Below, piece by piece: positions 35,004-44,425 of a stretch of DNA of 47,443 bases. The first letter of the stretch is position 1; each line of letters starts with the position of its first letter. The translations under genes were made by a program, and so were the position numbers. The DNA is from an uncultured Muribaculaceae bacterium. Its GTDB lineage: Bacteria; Bacteroidota; Bacteroidia; Bacteroidales; Muribaculaceae. The notes below the pieces were generated by a model. It was given only the letters and a program-made list of their open reading frames with translations. It made no database searches and was not told where the DNA came from. Location: the NCBI GenBank assembly GCA_934663645.1, contig CAKUKR010000007.1:1-47443 (forward strand), read 5' to 3'.

Positions 35004-37994
35004 ATGTCAAGCAAAACACATTGGGCATTGCGACTGCTCGCTGTTACTGTGGTTTCAGCCGCCGTTTTCCCAGCAATGGCTGAACGCATCAGCGAGAAAC
35101 AGGCTGCCGCAGCCGCTTCGCGCTTTGTCCAGAACACCACAAGCAAGTACCGCAAGGCTCCTGCCAAGGTGGTCGCAAGAGCCGTCTACGCCCCCAAGGC
35201 AATGGACGAGACGCTCTATTATGTATTCAACAATGCCGACAATGCCGGCTTCACTATCGTCAGCGGTGACGATGCTCTGCCGCAAGTGCTGGGATATACC
35301 ACAACCGGCAGTTTCGATGCCGAAAACATTCCTGACAATATGCAGTGGTGGCTCGACGGCTACAAGCGCGAAATCGAGTATTTCTACCGCACGGGCAAGG
35401 GCGCGAGAGTAATTGTCAAAGAGGATAATTTTGAACCTGTAGACCAGCTTATGACTTCGACCTGGGACCAGGGCAGCCCATACAATAACTTATGTCCCAA
35501 AGACGAGTCGGGAGCGACAACATATACCGGCTGTGTCGCAACAGCTATGGCGCAGGTTATCCGATATATGGAGTGGCCAGAGCGTGGCGTCGGCGAGGCG
35601 GGTGGAGTCAATCTCTCGAAAGTCCCCTATCGCTATGACCGTATGCTGGACCGCTACTCTGCTGGTGACAACAGTGTGAATGCATCCGCTGTGGCTGTCC
35701 TGATGCGTCATTGCGGCCTGGCTACTGACATGAAGTATTCTACGTCGGGCAGCGGTACTACTGACCAGAAAATACAATATGCCCTTATCAACCATTTCAA
35801 CTACAACCCTGGCCTGAAACTTGAGTTCCGCGACTATATGACTGCCGGCGAATGGGATAAGAAGGTGTATGATGAGATTGCCGCAAACCGCCCTGTCATA
35901 ATGTGTGGCGCCGCTGTTGGCGGCGGTCACTGTTTCGTAGTTGACGGCTATCAGGGCAATGGCTACTTCCACCTTAACTGGGGCTGGGGCGGCTATCAGG
36001 ACGGCTTCTTCCTCCTCTATGCCCTCAATCCCGCTTCCGGAGGTGCCGGCAGTTTTGATGGCGGCTACAATTCCAACCAGTCTATCATTACCGGCATGAC
36101 GCCTGCCGGGCAGGCTGATACCAAGCCCCAGTCGATGCTCGTTTCAGAATGGGGATTTGAATATGCAGAGAATACCACCGATGAGTCTGCAGTTTACAGT
36201 GTCTTGAGAACTCAAAAGGGTGGCATGTATTACAATCCCCTCGGCATGACACAGTCCGGTAAACTCGGTGTGGCGTTTGAAAATCTGTATGACCCACAAG
36301 ACATTGTGTACGTTCAGTCAGAGGAATATACCTTTGACCCATACTACGGCAGCCGTGAAGTGCCATTTATAGCTCCTTCACTCCCAGACGGCGAATACAT
36401 GGTTTATCCCATAACCACCAATGCCGCCACGGGTGAGGTGTCCCGCATAATGATACCTACCACTGATGCGCAGTATATACCCGCAAAAGTGAAATACGGC
36501 GTCATCGAATACGAAAACCCCTCCTTCGGAACAAGCGGAGCAAAACTGGTAGCCACTGACATCAAAGGCGTGGACTGGTCTTTCCGCAAGCGTTACACGA
36601 CCTTCCGACTTACTGTTGCAAACGTGTCTGACAAGGACTGGAGCGGCAATATCAAGGGAACAATCAAGGGCATCGACAACTCGCGCTCTGCATCTACTCT
36701 GGCAGTCAATGCTGTCATCCCTGCCCACAGCTCCAAGGAAGTGGAGATGTATATATATATCCCGGTTCCAGAAGGACAATACACTTTCGAACCCGTTGTC
36801 GGAGACAAAGATACTGAGGTTTCTGGCCAGGTAGTGTTTACCGTCAATCCTACTTTTGATTTCGACCTTGACAGCAGCAAAATCAGTGTCGTGAGCATCT
36901 CTCCTTACTCATATCATCTTGGCGAGGAGGAGAACATGACGCTTACATTGCGTAACCAGACAAACGAGCCGCAGGATGTCGCCCTTGAAATGGTAGTAAT
37001 GGACCGAGACTTGAACGAGTTGACATCATATACTTCCAACACTGTTCGCATACCGACAAAGTATAATGTGTCGGGAATGTTCTCTATAGACAGTTTCGAG
37101 CTCGAACCGGGAGAATACTATATTGCATTGGCAATCGACGGCGTCTTCGCTTGCCAACCATACCACATATACGTTTCACGCTACTGCGAGAATGGCGAGT
37201 TGGCATATAACATCGTTTCCGAGCGGGACAAGACTGTTGAACTGGCGCAGCCGCGCAACGGCTACTATTTGGGTGACGTAACTGTGCCGGCTGACATAGA
37301 CGGATACAAAGTGAAATCGCTGACCGGTTCAGCCTTCACACACTCGGACAAGATTACGTCGGTATCACTTCCTGCCTCTATTGACAGAATCGGTGACGGA
37401 GCATTCTTCGGCGCGAGCAGTCTGCAGTCACTCCGCATCGATGCCACAGTGCCGCCGACACTTGGCGTGGACGCTTTCTCAAAGGAGGGCAGCGAAAACA
37501 CACGCATCGAACTCCCCGAAGGCACTGCCAACCTCTACAAGCGCACAGCCGGGTGGGATTCGTTCCACATCCCCTCATGGACTATTGTCGCTGGCGATGG
37601 CATCCAAGTGACGTCAGGACTTGCTGTTAACCCTGAGGACAACAAGGTGTATGCACCTTATTATGTAAGTTCTGACGAGCTGCTGACGCTCCACGTTACC
37701 GGCATTGCCGATGAGGTCGGAGGTGCATATATTGCTCTTTCAGACGGCACAGTCATAACCGTACCCGCAAAGGGCGGCACGGTGACGCTTCCCGCCCTCG
37801 GCATCAAGGACGGCGTATGCCACCTGACCGGCGATCTTGCCAGTGTGGCAGACATCCTCCTCGACGCAGCAGCCTCCGCAGACATCTACTCGCTGCAAGG
37901 CACAGTCGTGAAGCGCAACGCCTCGGCTGCAGACATCCGCGACCTTGCCCCCGGCATCTACATCATCGCCGGCCGCAAGTACATCAAGCGATAA
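35004..37994 (+). CDS. C10 family (streptopain-like) cysteine protease with T9SS sorting domain
   Basis: A 996-residue secreted protein. Order of parts: signal peptide (LLAVTVVSAAVFPAMA, to about 26); inhibitory propeptide-like N-domain (about 28-130); C10 catalytic domain with nucleophile Cys177 in TYTGCVATAMAQ, catalytic His309 in GGGHCFVVDGY and the NWGWGG motif after it; Ig-like beta domains (about 490-740); a BspA-like leucine-rich segment (about 752-850); and a C-terminal tail (about 958-996) of the T9SS type A form, DIYSLQGTVVKR to LAPGIYIIAGRKYIKR. It is therefore probably exported by SprA and cleaved or anchored at the surface. Relatives include streptopain and PrtT-like enzymes. The substrate is unknown. 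Confidence 0.9.
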   Translation: MSSKTHWALRLLAVTVVSAAVFPAMAERISEKQAAAAASRFVQNTTSKYRKAPAKVVARAVYAPKAMDETLYYVFNNADNAGFTIVSGDDALPQVLGYTTTGSFDAENIPDNMQWWLDGYKREIEYFYRTGKGARVIVKEDNFEPVDQLMTSTWDQGSPYNNLCPKDESGATTYTGCVATAMAQVIRYMEWPERGVGEAGGVNLSKVPYRYDRMLDRYSAGDNSVNASAVAVLMRHCGLATDMKYSTSGSGTTDQKIQYALINHFNYNPGLKLEFRDYMTAGEWDKKVYDEIAANRPVIMCGAAVGGGHCFVVDGYQGNGYFHLNWGWGGYQDGFFLLYALNPASGGAGSFDGGYNSNQSIITGMTPAGQADTKPQSMLVSEWGFEYAENTTDESAVYSVLRTQKGGMYYNPLGMTQSGKLGVAFENLYDPQDIVYVQSEEYTFDPYYGSREVPFIAPSLPDGEYMVYPITTNAATGEVSRIMIPTTDAQYIPAKVKYGVIEYENPSFGTSGAKLVATDIKGVDWSFRKRYTTFRLTVANVSDKDWSGNIKGTIKGIDNSRSASTLAVNAVIPAHSSKEVEMYIYIPVPEGQYTFEPVVGDKDTEVSGQVVFTVNPTFDFDLDSSKISVVSISPYSYHLGEEENMTLTLRNQTNEPQDVALEMVVMDRDLNELTSYTSNTVRIPTKYNVSGMFSIDSFELEPGEYYIALAIDGVFACQPYHIYVSRYCENGELAYNIVSERDKTVELAQPRNGYYLGDVTVPADIDGYKVKSLTGSAFTHSDKITSVSLPASIDRIGDGAFFGASSLQSLRIDATVPPTLGVDAFSKEGSENTRIELPEGTANLYKRTAGWDSFHIPSWTIVAGDGIQVTSGLAVNPEDNKVYAPYYVSSDELLTLHVTGIADEVGGAYIALSDGTVITVPAKGGTVTLPALGIKDGVCHLTGDLASVADILLDAAASADIYSLQGTVVKRNASAADIRDLAPGIYIIAGRKYIKR

Positions 37995-38014
37995 CCGCAC
38001 ACCCCACACATACG

Positions 38015-38044
38015 AAAAAGGCTGCCCCAACCGGCAGCCTTTTT
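38015..38044. terminator. Bidirectional terminator between the C10 protease gene and kdsB
   Basis: A perfect 12-bp stem (AAAAAGGCTGCC/GGCAGCCTTTTT) with a 6-nt loop. The A/T ends give a U tract on both strands. It suits both convergent genes. Confidence 0.9.
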
Positions 38045-38075
38045 CCGTTAGATCCGTATTATTCGTCCCGTGTGG

Positions 38076-38846
38076 TCAGTGGGAGCGGGTGGCGGACCAG
38101 TGACGCTCGGCGGCGGCAAGGTCGTCGGGTGTGTCGATGCCGATGGTGTCGTACTTGCTGACGGCGATGCGTATGCGGTAGCCGTTCTCGAGCCAGCGCA
38201 GCTGTTCGAGGCTTTCGGCTTTCTCAAGCGGTGACTGCGGCAGGTCGGTTATCTGCGCGAGCACGTCGCTGCGGTAGGCGTATATGCCGATGTGGGTGTG
38301 GAAGTCTGCGGCTGCGAGCCATTGTGCGCAGTCCACGCCGCGCACGTAGGGGATTATGCTGCGCGAGAAGTACAGTGCTTCGCCCCGGGCGGAGAGCGTT
38401 ACCTTGACCAGGTTCGGGTCAAACAGCGCGTCAAAGCCTTTTTCGGGGTTGAACTTGCGGCAGAGGGTCGCGATTTCAGTCCCGGGAGTGTCGAAGCAGT
38501 CCATCAGTTGACGTATCTGCCGAGGCTCGATGAACGGTTCGTCGCCTTGTATGTTGATGATTACGTTGGCAGACGAGCCGGATTTTTCGTATGCCTCGCG
38601 CACGCGGTCTGTGCCGCTGCGGTGCTTGTCTGATGTCATCACGGCGCGGAAGCCCACTGCCTCTACACAGTCATTGATGCGAGTGTCGTCTGTTGCAACG
38701 ACTACTTCATCAGTTACTTGCGAAGCCTGACGGCATACATGGACTATCATCTCCACGCCGCCGATTTTCGCGAGCGGTTTCCCAGGGAAGCGTGACGAGC
38801 CGTAGCGTGCCGGGATTATTATGATGAATTTATTCTGCTGGTTCAT
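38076..38846 (-). CDS. kdsB: CMP-Kdo synthetase (3-deoxy-manno-octulosonate cytidylyltransferase)
   Basis: Activates Kdo with CTP for transfer onto lipid A. About 256 residues from the ATG at 38846 (MNQQNKFIIIIPARYGSSRF). A longer frame reaches 38930 but its 28 extra residues lie in the upstream gene and do not look native. Motifs are PARYGSSRFPGKPLA (nucleotide-binding, about 11-25), VVVATDD, NIQGDEPFI and the late TIGIDTPDDL. The length equals the family norm. It overlaps the end of the upstream membrane-protein gene by 17 nt, which argues for translational coupling and for one operon with the glycosyltransferase. Confidence 0.95.
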   Translation of the reverse strand: MNQQNKFIIIIPARYGSSRFPGKPLAKIGGVEMIVHVCRQASQVTDEVVVATDDTRINDCVEAVGFRAVMTSDKHRSGTDRVREAYEKSGSSANVIINIQGDEPFIEPRQIRQLMDCFDTPGTEIATLCRKFNPEKGFDALFDPNLVKVTLSARGEALYFSRSIIPYVRGVDCAQWLAAADFHTHIGIYAYRSDVLAQITDLPQSPLEKAESLEQLRWLENGYRIRIAVSKYDTIGIDTPDDLAAAERHWSATRSH

Positions 38847-39948
38847 TGTCTGATTTCTGTTCTGCGGCATCGGAGCTGTGGCGTATGCGCTGGAAGGTCT
38901 TGCGTGCCCAGCCTGGGACAATGATTGCACCGATGACCAGATAAACGTAATATGATATTATGCGCCAGAACACCGCCAGTATCAGCACGAGGCCAGCGGA
39001 GAGGAGCATGTCGCTGTAGTATTCGGAGAAAATCCATTCGCTCAGTCCTGAGCCGCCGGGCGTGGGGCTGACCATAAGGACTACCCATATCACAAACTGG
39101 CGCGCGAGGATAGTCCACTGGTCGGGAAGCGAACCGGGGACAAAGCCGAAGAAAAGGGCGTTGACAACGAGGTAGCGCGACAGCCAGGACAATGCCGTGC
39201 CGCCGAACACTTCAAGCCAGAAATGAAACGGCTTGCTTTTCAGTTCGACAGAGGTTGCTATCATGTTTTGCGACAGTTCGTCGGCTTGTGCTGACCAGCG
39301 GCGCAGCAGCCGCCAGCGGAATATGCGTGTTATCACCTTGCGTATCCAGAACGGCCGCCAGATTATGCCGAGGAAGAGGATGAGTGTCCATAGGAACAGC
39401 AAGGCGTAGACTATCCAGAATGTCATTTTGATGCCGTCGGAAAAAGCGTCGCTTCCTGATGCGAACATGTCTCCGGCCGGCGTGAAAAGCACGACGAGGG
39501 GACAGGCGATGACGAAAAACAGCTCGTCAAGGAAGAGTGTCGTCATCATCAATGTGGTGGCGCGTCCGAACTCTATCCCCTGTGAGTTGAGGAATACCAT
39601 GCCCAGTGAGCTGCCGCCGACAGCGGAGGGGGTGACGCAAGAGGTGAACTCGCACAGCAGGTCCACTTTCCACGCCTTTGTCCAGGGCAGTTCCCTGTTT
39701 GTGAGGGTGCGAAAACGCCACGACAGCCCGTAATCGCGCCCTAGCATGAACAGGCACGCGAGGATGAGAGCCAGCACCGTCTGCCAGGAGAAATCGATGC
39801 TGTGCCACACCGCAGCCATATCCTCTCCCTGCGATTCGCTATACAGCATCCAGAACACGACCGCAAGGCCGATGACTACCGGCAGCGCCACTTTCCACCA
39901 TGAGAATGGGTTCTTCTTCAGTTCCGTGGATTGGGTGTCAGTTGCCAT
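38830..39948 (-). CDS. LPG-synthase/YbhN-type membrane protein (UPF0104)
   Basis: A 372-residue polytopic membrane protein with about eight helices. The sequence has the family features of the lysylphosphatidylglycerol synthase transmembrane (flippase) domain: an ALILACLFMLGRDYGLSWRF entry, LLCEFTSCVTPSAVGGSSLG, and SPTPGGSGLSEWIF near 290. Proteins of this kind, without the C-terminal aminoacyl transferase domain, are thought to move or bind lipid-linked intermediates. It lies 2 bp behind the GT4 gene, so the two may act on the same glycolipid. The actual lipid is unknown. Confidence 0.85.
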   Translation of the reverse strand: MATDTQSTELKKNPFSWWKVALPVVIGLAVVFWMLYSESQGEDMAAVWHSIDFSWQTVLALILACLFMLGRDYGLSWRFRTLTNRELPWTKAWKVDLLCEFTSCVTPSAVGGSSLGMVFLNSQGIEFGRATTLMMTTLFLDELFFVIACPLVVLFTPAGDMFASGSDAFSDGIKMTFWIVYALLFLWTLILFLGIIWRPFWIRKVITRIFRWRLLRRWSAQADELSQNMIATSVELKSKPFHFWLEVFGGTALSWLSRYLVVNALFFGFVPGSLPDQWTILARQFVIWVVLMVSPTPGGSGLSEWIFSEYYSDMLLSAGLVLILAVFWRIISYYVYLVIGAIIVPGWARKTFQRIRHSSDAAEQKSDNEPAE

Positions 39949-39950
39949 GA

Positions 39951-41165
39951 TTATCTGTACTTGTGTTCAACGTTATATCGGGCTATGATTTCGTCATAGC
40001 GGGTCATCACTTCCTGCACCACGTCGTCCCACGTGCGTGTCAGCGTCTTGCGGGCATTGCGTCCTGCGATTGTAATGCGGTCGCGGTTGTCATGGAGCGA
40101 CGTTATGAGGTCTGCGTATTCGGCAGGGGAGCGGCGGGTCAGGAAGCCGTTGTCGCCGTCACGGATTATTTCCGAGGCGGTGCTTCCCTTTACGAGTATA
40201 GAGGGTGTCTGCATTGCAGCTGCCTCCTTGACCACGAGCGGCGCGTTGTCATACAGCGAGGGGAACAGGAACAGGTCGGCGGCAGCATAGCGCATGCACA
40301 GTTCGTCGCGGTCTGTTATGCCGCCATGGATGCTGACCTTGTCCTCAATGCCGAGAGAGCGTACATATTGCCTCAGGTCGTCAAGTGCATAGCCCGTCCC
40401 TATGAAATTCATGACAAACGGTGTCTTGCCGTCGAGTCGGTGCAGCGTGTCGGCGATGACTTCGATGCCCTTTTCGCGTATGTGCTGGCCTACAAACAGC
40501 AACGAAACTGCATCATCAGGTATTCCGTACTTCTTCCTCGCTTCAGCTTTCAGCCTGGGTATTTCGTCATCTGAATATTTTGATTTCAGGTCGTTGCCGT
40601 TCTCAACCACTGTCAGCTTGCCCTCAAACCCATATTCGCGGACGGTGCTTTCCACTGCACCTTGCGGTATCCACACATGGTCGCAAGCATTGAAGAACGC
40701 CAATATGCGCTTCATGATGATGTCTACCATCCACGGCGTGCGGCGGAACGAGTGTTGCAGGTCAGACTTGTATTTGCTGTGGAAAGTGCCGACCAGAGGG
40801 ATATGCTGCTTGCGTGCGGCGTATACCGCGAGCCGGCCGGCTGAAAAAGGGCTGTGGCTGTGTACGAGCCTGAAAGGCGTTTTCCGCAGCCTTCGCCAGA
40901 TGCATGGGTCCAGTTTGGGATAGCCGTACCGATAGGGACGGCGGCTGTGTATCGGCAGCGAAAAATATTTGATTACAGGATAGTCAACTTCGATCTTTTC
41001 CGGATTCCACGGTGTGACTACACATGGATGATGCCCATGCTGCGCAAGCACGCGGACATAGTTCATCACCGTCAGCGTAACCCCGTCATATATAGGGGGA
41101 AAGCTGTCGTTGAATATGCCGGTCAAAGCCCGATGCTGGCCGGCGTATGCGGTGTCGATGCCCAT
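39951..41165 (-). CDS. GT4-family glycosyltransferase
   Basis: About 404 residues from the ATG at 41165 (MGIDTAYAGQHRALTG). Upstream in-frame starts at 41198 and 41411 are rejected because a good promoter ends only a few bases before 41165. Rossmann-like N-domain with FNDSFPPIYDGVTLTVMNYV, a VHSHSPFSAGRLAVYAARK motif, a donor-binding C-domain with LLFVGQHIREKGIEVIADTL and the EX7E-like PSLYDNAPLVVKEAAAMQTP. This is close to diacylglycerol glucosyl- and other GT4 transferases. It heads an operon with the YbhN-type and kdsB genes, which suggests a membrane glycolipid or LPS-related sugar. The acceptor is unknown. Confidence 0.88.
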   Translation of the reverse strand: MGIDTAYAGQHRALTGIFNDSFPPIYDGVTLTVMNYVRVLAQHGHHPCVVTPWNPEKIEVDYPVIKYFSLPIHSRRPYRYGYPKLDPCIWRRLRKTPFRLVHSHSPFSAGRLAVYAARKQHIPLVGTFHSKYKSDLQHSFRRTPWMVDIIMKRILAFFNACDHVWIPQGAVESTVREYGFEGKLTVVENGNDLKSKYSDDEIPRLKAEARKKYGIPDDAVSLLFVGQHIREKGIEVIADTLHRLDGKTPFVMNFIGTGYALDDLRQYVRSLGIEDKVSIHGGITDRDELCMRYAAADLFLFPSLYDNAPLVVKEAAAMQTPSILVKGSTASEIIRDGDNGFLTRRSPAEYADLITSLHDNRDRITIAGRNARKTLTRTWDDVVQEVMTRYDEIIARYNVEHKYR

Positions 41166-41173
41166 TTCAACTA

Positions 41174-41203
41174 CAAAATTAATCCAATCATTCGGCATAA
41201 CAA
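41174..41203 (-). promoter_or_regulatory. Promoter of the GT4-YbhN-kdsB operon
   Basis: On the minus strand TTG (41203-41201), a 19-bp spacer and TAATTTTG (41181-41174). The -7 box ends 9 bp before the ATG at 41165, so the transcript would have a leader of only a few nucleotides. Confidence 0.7.
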
Positions 41204-41246
41204 AATAATTTTCAGCTTGACTGCGGATGCTATTGGATATTTTTGC

Positions 41247-41254
41247 TACTTTTG
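41247..41254 (+). promoter_or_regulatory. -7 box of engB
   Basis: TACTTTTG matches TAnnTTTG and ends 6 bp before the ATG at 41260, so transcription would start on or next to the start codon. No TTG at the right distance was found. Confidence 0.5.
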
Positions 41255-41259
41255 CAATC

Positions 41260-41877
41260 ATGGAAATCAAGAACGCAAAATACGAGATAAGCAACGAGAA
41301 GGCGAGTGCTTGTCCGCAGCACGGCCGTCCGGAATATGCTTTCATCGGCCGCTCCAACGTCGGCAAATCTTCACTGATTAATATGCTGACACGCCGCAAA
41401 GCACTTGCCAAGACTTCTCAGACACCTGGCAAGACGTTGTTAATCAATCATTTCAACATAAACGACGGAGATTGGTATATCGTCGATTTGCCTGGCTATG
41501 GCTTTGCACAGCGCGGCAAGCAGACCCGTGACAAAATCAACGCTATCATACAGGACTATGTCCTGACCAGCCAGCAGATGAGCTGCCTTTTTGTGCTTGT
41601 GGATATACGGCATGACCCCCAGAAAATCGACATGGAGTTTATGGACTGGCTCGGCGAGCACGAGGTGCCGTTTGCCATCATCTTCACCAAGGCTGACAAA
41701 CTCGGTTCAGTGGCTGGTCAAAAGAAAGTCGATTCATACAAGCGTGTGCTGAAACTGCACTGGGTGGAGTTGCCGCCTATTTTTGTCACATCGGCTGAAA
41801 AAGGGACAGGGCGCGATGACGTGCTCGGATTCATCGAGCAGGTGAACCGGGACATTGCGCAGTCGGCTGCAAAGTGA
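41260..41877 (+). CDS. engB: Ribosome biogenesis GTPase EngB (YsxC/YihA)
   Basis: A small GTPase needed for assembly of the 50S subunit. 205 residues from the ATG at 41260 (MEIKNAKYEISNEKAS). An upstream ATG at 41227 would include the -7 box. GTPase motifs: G1 GRSNVGKSS (30-38), G2 around TPGKT (55-59), G3 DLPGYG (76-81), G4 TKAD (143-146). The length is normal. It is divergent from the GT4 gene, with about 94 bp between the start codons. lon follows 91 bp downstream with its own -7 box. Confidence 0.95.
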   Translation: MEIKNAKYEISNEKASACPQHGRPEYAFIGRSNVGKSSLINMLTRRKALAKTSQTPGKTLLINHFNINDGDWYIVDLPGYGFAQRGKQTRDKINAIIQDYVLTSQQMSCLFVLVDIRHDPQKIDMEFMDWLGEHEVPFAIIFTKADKLGSVAGQKKVDSYKRVLKLHWVELPPIFVTSAEKGTGRDDVLGFIEQVNRDIAQSAAK

Positions 41878-41927
41878 GTACCAGACGATTTATCCGGGTA
41901 CATGGCTCGCATCTCGCAGTTTTTGTT

Positions 41928-41935
41928 TACCTTTG
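41928..41935 (+). promoter_or_regulatory. -7 box of lon
   Basis: TACCTTTG is an exact TAnnTTTG, 33 bp before the lon ATG. No TTG lies at the usual -33 spacing. Confidence 0.5.
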
Positions 41936-41968
41936 TAGCCCAAAAGCAATTTAGACCGTTTGAAATTA

Positions 41969-44401
41969 ATGAGCAAGGAACAGTTGTCTTCAGACCCGGA
42001 AGTTTCGGGCATGCCTTCGGGCACATTCATTGCGGAAAACATCGTTGACTATGAACGGGAGCTGGACAGTTTGCAAGCCAGTTCCATATTGGTGCTGCCC
42101 ACTCGCGGACGTGTCCTTTTCCCCGGACAGGCCGTGCCGCTGCCGATTGGCCGTGAAAAGTCGTTGCAGCTGCTGAGAAAGGCAGCTGAAAATGACAAGC
42201 TCATTTTTGCCGTAGCTCAGAAGGACATTGATGTCGAGGAGCCTACGTCAAAGGACGTATTCCGCATGGGCGTCGTATGCAAGGTCATAAAGATTGTCGA
42301 GATGCCCGATGGCAACCACACCGCGTTCCTGCTCACTCTCTGCCGTGCAAAAGTGATGCACTACTGCGGTTCCAAGCCGTTCATAACGGCCAAGGTATGC
42401 CGTTACGAAGAGACCATGCCGCCGAAGTTTGACATGGAAATGTACGCGACCGTTGAAACTATCAAAGAACTGTACCGGAAGATGCTTTCCTGCCTCAGCG
42501 ATGAGGAGCGGAATGACCTCGAGTTTGCTGTCAAGCAGATAGACAGCAACAAGCGCCTGCTGAACTTCCTCTGTATGCAGGTTCCTAATGACTATACACG
42601 TCAACAGCAGATGCTTGAGGAGGACAGTTTCAGCGAGCGCATGGTAATGCTGATACGCGAGCTGAGCATGCAGATACAGTATCTGGAGGTGCGGCAGGAG
42701 CTTCATCAGCGTACACAGGAGGAAATATCACAGGTGCAGCGGCAGAATTACCTCGAGCAGCAGATGCGCCTGATACAGAATGAACTGCAGGGTGACGAGG
42801 ATGACATTGCCGCTCTAGAGCAGCGTGCGTCGCAGCTGACTTGGGACGCAGCCATGAGCGAGCGTTTCGACAAGGAACTCCGCCGCTTGGAGCGTTACAA
42901 CCCGCAAAGCCCGGATTATGCAATCCAGTATGCATACCTCGACACGCTGCTGTCATTGCCGTGGCAGAACTATTCTGAGGATTCCTTTTCGCTCGATGAT
43001 GTAGAGACCATTCTCAACCGGGATCATTACGGGCTGCGCGATGTCAAAGACCGAATAATCGAGCAAATGGCGGTACTGAAACAGCGCGGCGACGTGAAAG
43101 CCGGGATATTGTGCCTGTACGGCCCTCCGGGTGTCGGCAAAACCTCGCTTGGCAAGTCTATCGCCGAAGCAATGGGTCGCGAATATGTCCGCGTGTCATT
43201 CGGCGGCCTGCATGATGAGTCGGAAATTAGGGGACACCGTCGCACATACCTCGGGGCAATGCCCGGACGCATCATTTCCGGACTGCAGAAGTGCAAGACC
43301 AGCAACCCGGTCTTTGTCCTTGACGAGATTGACAAAATCGGCAGCGACTACAAGGGAGACCCGTCAATGGCGTTGCTCGAAGTGCTTGACCCAGAGCAGA
43401 ACGAGCATTTCCACGACAACTACATAGATGTGGACTATGACCTGTCAAAGGTATTGTTCATCGCGACGGCTAACTCGCTTTCCACTATATCGTACCCGTT
43501 GCTCGACCGCATGGAACTCATAGAGATAACGGGTTACATCACGGAGGAGAAAGTCGAAATTGCCCAGCGTCATTTGATAGACAAGAAACTCGCAGAGTGC
43601 GGTTTGGAAAAGGGCGAAATCAAATTCGACAATGCCGCTTTGGAGCGCATCATCAGCGAATACACACGCGAGTCCGGCGTGCGCCAGCTCGACAAGAAGA
43701 TTGCCAAGGTGCTGCGCAAAATAGTGCGCCTGAAAGTATCCGGAAAACCATATCCTACACTCGTCACCGATGCGGACATACCGCAGTTTCTCGGCAAGCG
43801 CGAGGTCTTTTCAGACATCTACGAGAACAATGACTATTGCGGCGTAGTGACAGGGCTGGCATGGACAAGTGCGGGCGGCGAGATACTGTTCATTGAATCC
43901 TCGCTTTGTCCAGGCAAGGGTGAGAAACTCTCGCTGACAGGAAACCTCGGCGATGTGATGAAAGAGTCTGCATCAATCGCATTGCAGTACCTGAAAGCGA
44001 ATGCCGACAAGTTGGGCATTGACGCAAAAATGTTCAGCACCCACGACATCCATATCCATGTCCCCGAAGGAGCTGTTCCCAAGGACGGCCCCTCTGCCGG
44101 CATCACCATGGTGACATCACTTGCCTCGGCCTTCACACGGCGCAAAGTCCGCGACCGGCTCGCCATGACGGGGGAAATCACCCTGCGCGGCAAGGTGTTG
44201 CCGGTAGGCGGCATAAAGGAGAAAATTCTTGCGGCAAAACGTGCCGGCATCACCGACATCATGCTGTGCGAACAAAACCGCAAGGACATAGAGGACATCG
44301 ATGCAATGTATGTAGAGGGACTGACATTCCACTATGTAGAGAACATCAGTCAGGTTCTCGACTTCGCACTCTTGCCCGCAACCGACGGAGAGGGCAAGTA
44401 A
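41969..44401 (+). CDS. lon: Lon ATP-dependent protease
   Basis: A cytoplasmic AAA+ serine protease that degrades damaged and regulatory proteins. 810 residues from the ATG at 41969 ([14 protein letters not shown]); a TTG three codons earlier is less likely. Order: N-terminal substrate-binding LON domain (about 40-240), coiled-coil region, AAA+ module with Walker [10 protein letters not shown] at about 385-393, and the C-terminal protease with Ser709 in KDGPSAG and Lys752 in [10 protein letters not shown], 43 residues apart as in E. coli Lon. The length is normal for Bacteroidetes LonA. An ABC-2 permease gene follows 24 bp later. Confidence 0.97.
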   Translation: MSKEQLSSDPEVSGMPSGTFIAENIVDYERELDSLQASSILVLPTRGRVLFPGQAVPLPIGREKSLQLLRKAAENDKLIFAVAQKDIDVEEPTSKDVFRMGVVCKVIKIVEMPDGNHTAFLLTLCRAKVMHYCGSKPFITAKVCRYEETMPPKFDMEMYATVETIKELYRKMLSCLSDEERNDLEFAVKQIDSNKRLLNFLCMQVPNDYTRQQQMLEEDSFSERMVMLIRELSMQIQYLEVRQELHQRTQEEISQVQRQNYLEQQMRLIQNELQGDEDDIAALEQRASQLTWDAAMSERFDKELRRLERYNPQSPDYAIQYAYLDTLLSLPWQNYSEDSFSLDDVETILNRDHYGLRDVKDRIIEQMAVLKQRGDVKAGILCLYGPPGVGKTSLGKSIAEAMGREYVRVSFGGLHDESEIRGHRRTYLGAMPGRIISGLQKCKTSNPVFVLDEIDKIGSDYKGDPSMALLEVLDPEQNEHFHDNYIDVDYDLSKVLFIATANSLSTISYPLLDRMELIEITGYITEEKVEIAQRHLIDKKLAECGLEKGEIKFDNAALERIISEYTRESGVRQLDKKIAKVLRKIVRLKVSGKPYPTLVTDADIPQFLGKREVFSDIYENNDYCGVVTGLAWTSAGGEILFIESSLCPGKGEKLSLTGNLGDVMKESASIALQYLKANADKLGIDAKMFSTHDIHIHVPEGAVPKDGPSAGITMVTSLASAFTRRKVRDRLAMTGEITLRGKVLPVGGIKEKILAAKRAGITDIMLCEQNRKDIEDIDAMYVEGLTFHYVENISQVLDFALLPATDGEGK

Positions 44402-44425
44402 CAGGCATCTAAACACGTTATTGAC

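Noticed and set aside
38847..38930. Longer N-terminus of KdsB
   Set aside because: The added 28 residues lie within the upstream membrane-protein gene, and the KdsB family begins within a few residues of IIIIPARYGSSRF.
41166..41411. Longer N-terminus of the GT4 protein
   Set aside because: The extra residues are encoded by the engB start and promoter region on the opposite strand, and the family N-terminus begins at the ATG at 41165.
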